Origin: Climacium dendroides
Taxonomy: Eukaryota > Streptophyta > Bryopsida > Hypnales > Climaciaceae
Length of the DNA: 64,000 nucleotides
Assembly (NCBI GenBank): GCA_950106755.1
Contig: OX467086.1
Location: 23,330,001-23,394,000, forward strand
Reading direction: 5' to 3'
Shown: in pieces, positions 60,911-64,000 of the stretch
How positions within the stretch are numbered: the stretch's first letter is position 1
Layout of the letters: each line of letters opens with the position of its first letter
The notes under the pieces: generated by a model
Database searches by the model: none
What the model saw: only the letters and a program-made list of their open reading frames with translations
Told to the model about the DNA's origin: nothing
Program-made: the position numbers and the translations under genes

Positions 60911-61280
60911 CTAGAACAATCTCACCATTGGGATTAGTATATTTTAATTCCATTTTAGAGATGTTAATAATTTAGATTTTTCTTCTATCTCATACCTACT
61001 ACTTAACAATATTTTAAAGTATAAAAATTAAGTTTTTTGAATTTTTTTCCTGGATTCTTTGAACTCAATTCTCCATCATAATATACAAAAACATAGGCAT
61101 TTTGCAATTTGCATAGTCAAAATTTCTAATTTTTTTTTACATATTCTCATACTAGTTAGATATAAGATCTTGTAGTTGGATGTGCTAAAAAAACGATTTT
61201 CAAATTTTTTAACTTTTTGCTATAAAAATGGCAATTTTGAGTGTTTTTGGTAGAAAAAAGTCTTGGTCCTTTAGGGTTAA
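60911..61280 (+). mobile_element. 5'-truncated family A element
   Basis: It starts abruptly at the family's internal CTAGAACAATCTCACCATTG and runs to an intact right end, TTGGTCCTTTAGGGTTAA. About 500 bp of the left side is missing. Confidence 0.65.
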
Positions 61281-62333
61281 AACTCCAAAAAAAACTTTTG
61301 TGCCTTAGCATGTTGGTATACATCATTTTAGATTGTTGTACACAAAAATTGAGAAAATCAACATTTATTGAATTTAAAATATCAACAGTTTGACAAATAT
61401 GCAAATGATTTTGGCTCTCACAATATTTGAATTTTTTCTTGGAATTGAAAGCATGGAAGAGCATTAGCCATTGTAGAGAGAGTATAGGTTGTAACCTCAA
61501 TTGTAACATGAATCATTGTTACATCTTAATCACCTTGCATTTGAATTATTTGTTGAATAGGACAATGCATTCAATTTATATTTTAGAGTTGTATGAATGA
61601 TGTGTTTTTAGGTTCAGATTTTTTGTACAAAAATTAAAGTTCATGATGCACATAATTGATTCAATACTCTCAATTCCCAAAAGTATTCAAATATCATGAA
61701 AACCAACATCATTTGCATGTTTGTCAAATTGTGAATACTTTAATTCTATATACATCAACTTCCTTCCATCTTTGCATTCAACAATTTGAAATCATGTATA
61801 CCAAGATGCCAAGGCATGTAAAGTTTTTTTTTAACTTGGAGTTCTAAAAACAAATTGACAAAATATAAAGTAATTTCAAGTTATGGTGCACAAAACTGAG
61901 TTCTAGACATGCCTAACTTTGAAATTAATTTTCTTTCAAATCACAATCAATTTTCTCTTCAAACTTTAGTAATGTGTCATATGTCAAGATACTATAACTT
62001 CTGTGTGTTTACTTTTTGAACTTTACCCATTGATACTTATAGTATGGTTGTTTGAATGAAAAAGTTTGATCAATTTTGTTTGTCACTATTGATATGTGGA
62101 AAATTCTACCCATTTTAGTTCTCCTTACCAGCCGTTTGGAAACTTTTTGAGTTTTACCAATTAATTTCTTTTAACTCTCATATTGAACTGGTTTTTGAAG
62201 AACTAGAGTCCGGTTATTTTTTCTATTTTTTACTCAAAATAGAAATTTTATAGATTTTTTCACCTCTTTTTTTGCCCATGTTTTCATATTGCAACCAATT
62301 TTTTTCCAATTCCTCCAGCTAACTTTGATTGAC
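61281..62333. other. AT-rich intergenic DNA, nothing recognised
   Basis: No gene or element is identified. Frames at 61156-61509 (minus) and 61656-61847 (plus) both contain a similar stretch, ESQNHLHICQTVDILN and ENQHHLHVCQIVNTLI. This suggests a diverged inverted repeat of about 100 bp at about 61370-61440 and 61690-61760. Confidence 0.4.
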
Positions 62334-62856
62334 TAAGGTAAAACAGCCCATTGTGGTCAAATGACCCATTGCGGTCGCCTAGGAAATGATCCATTGTGGA
62401 TTTTTTTGTCAGTTTGTAAGATGTGGGCTACAATGCATATCTTACATGATAGCAATGGAGTGAACACTGACCTCATTAGGAACTTCTAAATGCATATCTT
62501 ACATGATAGCAATAGAGTGAACACTGACCTCATTAGGAACTTCTAACTTTTCACTGTGAAGTTCATTGTAAAAATTGACTTTTTTGGCCTTCCATAATAG
62601 AAAATATTTTGACTGTATTAGATAGTGAGATGAGCATTACAGATTTAGATTTTGCTGGTTTTAAGGTAGCCTACAGACTCTTTTGGGTTGAACACTTCAA
62701 AAATTCCTAGCAAATTCATACTTTGTCAAAAAAATTAATTTCAATTGCACTTATTGTTTCTCACACTTGTACTAATATGGGAAAAAAGTTAAAAAATTTC
62801 AGCAACAAGATGATGTCAAACTCCTCATTCTGACCACAATGGGCTGGTTTACCTTA
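62334..62856. mobile_element. TA-flanked inverted-repeat element (AGGT family, copy 2)
   Basis: The core is 62336..62854 (519 bp). The left end AGGTAAAACAGCCCATTGTG and the right end (other strand) AGGTAAACCAGCCCATTGTG match over about 24 bases, with TA on each side. Inside, a segment of about 60 bp (ATGCATATCTTACATGATAG...) is duplicated in tandem (about 62431-62490, 62491-62550) with one difference. Confidence 0.82.
62431..62550. repeat. 60-bp tandem duplication inside the TA-flanked element
   Basis: Two copies start ATGCATATCTTACATGATAG and end CATTAGGAACTTCTAA. They are almost identical (GGAGTG versus AGAGTG), so the duplication is recent. Confidence 0.88.
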
Positions 62857-62869
62857 ACAGCCGGTTTTT

Positions 62870-64000
62870 CCGGAACATTGCTCCTTGCTTGCATACAATC
62901 CTGGGTCCGAGCCGCTCTACCTACCTACCAACCCCCCCCCCCAAAAAAAAAAAATGTTGACGAGCGATGTTGCTCTGTCGGTAGCGAGGACACCGGCTTT
63001 CATTCTTCGCCGAACTTGCGCAACGGCAGTGGTACTCAATCATGGATTGATGGGAGTGATGGCAGCCCTCTCAAGTATTGACAGAGTAGGGCTGTCAGTT
63101 GGTTAGGCTGCGCCTGTACTCCAGTTCTCATCATCCAACGGTCATGCCCTTTGGTTCGATTTCAAACTTTCAAAAATCTCTCGCACTCAATTCTTGCGCG
63201 TGGAGCCTTAAAAATCTACGACAGGGGAAACAGAGAGATGCAGTCACTGGTAGAGCTGGACTCGAAGGTGTATACGGTCAGTAGATGTGGCGTGGCAGCT
63301 TGAAGAAGCGGGAATAGGGAAGTTTGGGGCCTGAGTGACGACGCAGTGAACTCCGTCTCTTTCTACTCGTTCAGCTCCATTCTCAATCTGCCATCTCTGT
63401 TCTCCCGGTATTCGAGTTCTTGTTGCATTTGTCATGTCCTCTTCACGGTAGTCGAATCAGGTGTGAGGTGAGAATCACGCTTTTAAATTTCAGGGAGTTG
63501 CATTAGCTGTTGGCGGAGACTTCGTTTTGGTTGGAAGGGGAAGGGCGTTCACTGATGCCGTTCGGTTGTGATTTGGCGTCCGCTTGATTTATTTCTTAGC
63601 TCCGTTCGTTTCTTTTTTCCTCGAGCGCTGTTATCCCAGGGTGGATGATTCGCGAGCTTTTGGAGAGGAGTAGACAAGATTTTTGACTTTCGTGCTAACG
63701 AGAAGGTGTGGTTTCAGGGGAGTTGAAGCCAATGCGTTAATTGCACCGGAGCGTATTTTCTTGATTTCTTTTCATCACTTCAAAGTCGCTCGTCCGGCCA
63801 GTTTCAAGTGGCACATTTCTTTATAGTACCAAGAAAAAACAGGCCCGGTATTGGTATTCTGATTTTTCTGTATCGGGGATCAGGAGTTATAGTTTTCTGG
63901 TCGCCGAGGAGGAAAGAGGCTATGGCAATTTGATTCAAAAGAAGGTACATCGAAGTATTAGACGACTGAGACACTGGCGCGGGAACCAGTTTTGTTATCG
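62870..64000 (+). promoter_or_regulatory. GC-rich gene-flank, probably upstream or leader of a gene beyond the right edge
   Basis: Composition changes from AT-rich to balanced or GC-rich at about 62880. No long coding frame is present. Pyrimidine-rich exon-like stretches (63340-63440) followed by donor-like GTGAGAAT and GGTGAGG sites fit a plus-strand 5' leader. The gene itself would lie outside the window. The opposite strand cannot be excluded. Confidence 0.35.

Noticed and set aside
1..64000. tRNA, rRNA, CRISPR arrays or prokaryote-type operons
   Set aside because: None was seen. Spliced plant genes and plant transposons explain the window, and periodic repeats are minisatellites or transposon subterminal repeats.

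Overview
The window is plant nuclear DNA. Four spliced genes encode proteins from plant families (STICHEL-like, SIP1-type trihelix, DIVARICATA-type MYB, phytyl ester synthase-like). A fifth plant gene encodes an ER-type coiled-coil protein with an AWLPPWL motif. Exons are clearly more GC-rich than the AT-rich intergenic DNA, which is packed with transposon remnants. The lineage cannot be fixed from sequence alone. A land plant is certain on gene content; a non-seed land plant is only a guess.

Layout. Positions 1-4296 (minus strand) hold a STICHEL-like gene cut by the left edge. About 4297-6460 is its GC-richer upstream flank. From about 6470 to 25100 there is a gene desert of short inverted-repeat elements: TTAA-flanked elements, TA-flanked elements, a CACTA element, foldbacks and a decayed Ty1/copia scrap. 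Positions 25471-26654 (plus) hold a trihelix transcription factor gene. After another TE-rich stretch, 31931-33468 (minus) holds a two-repeat MYB gene. Positions 34257-36934 are TEs. Positions 37943-39775 (plus) hold a gene for an ER coiled-coil protein with a C-terminal membrane anchor. Positions 40538-46600 are again TEs. Positions 47092-52060 (minus) hold a 13-exon phytyl ester synthase-like gene, reconstructed here with matching phase at every splice junction. From about 54570 to 60350 lies a decayed Ty3/gypsy chromovirus that has been split by two later insertions, a 986-bp TRIM-like LTR element and a CACTA element; the CACTA element itself contains a small palindromic insert. The last 1 kb (about 62900-64000) becomes GC-rich again and looks like the upstream or leader region of a gene beyond the right edge.

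The genes do not form a pathway. Each stands alone, as is usual for a plant chromosome. The main points of interest are these: (1) the phytyl ester synthase-like protein appears to have lost all three residues of its hydrolase triad but keeps its acyltransferase NH-x5-D motif; (2) families of short elements always flanked by TTAA; (3) the nested transposon stack at 54.5-60 kb, whose target-site duplications can be read directly. I found no CRISPR array, rRNA, tRNA or prokaryote-like system.
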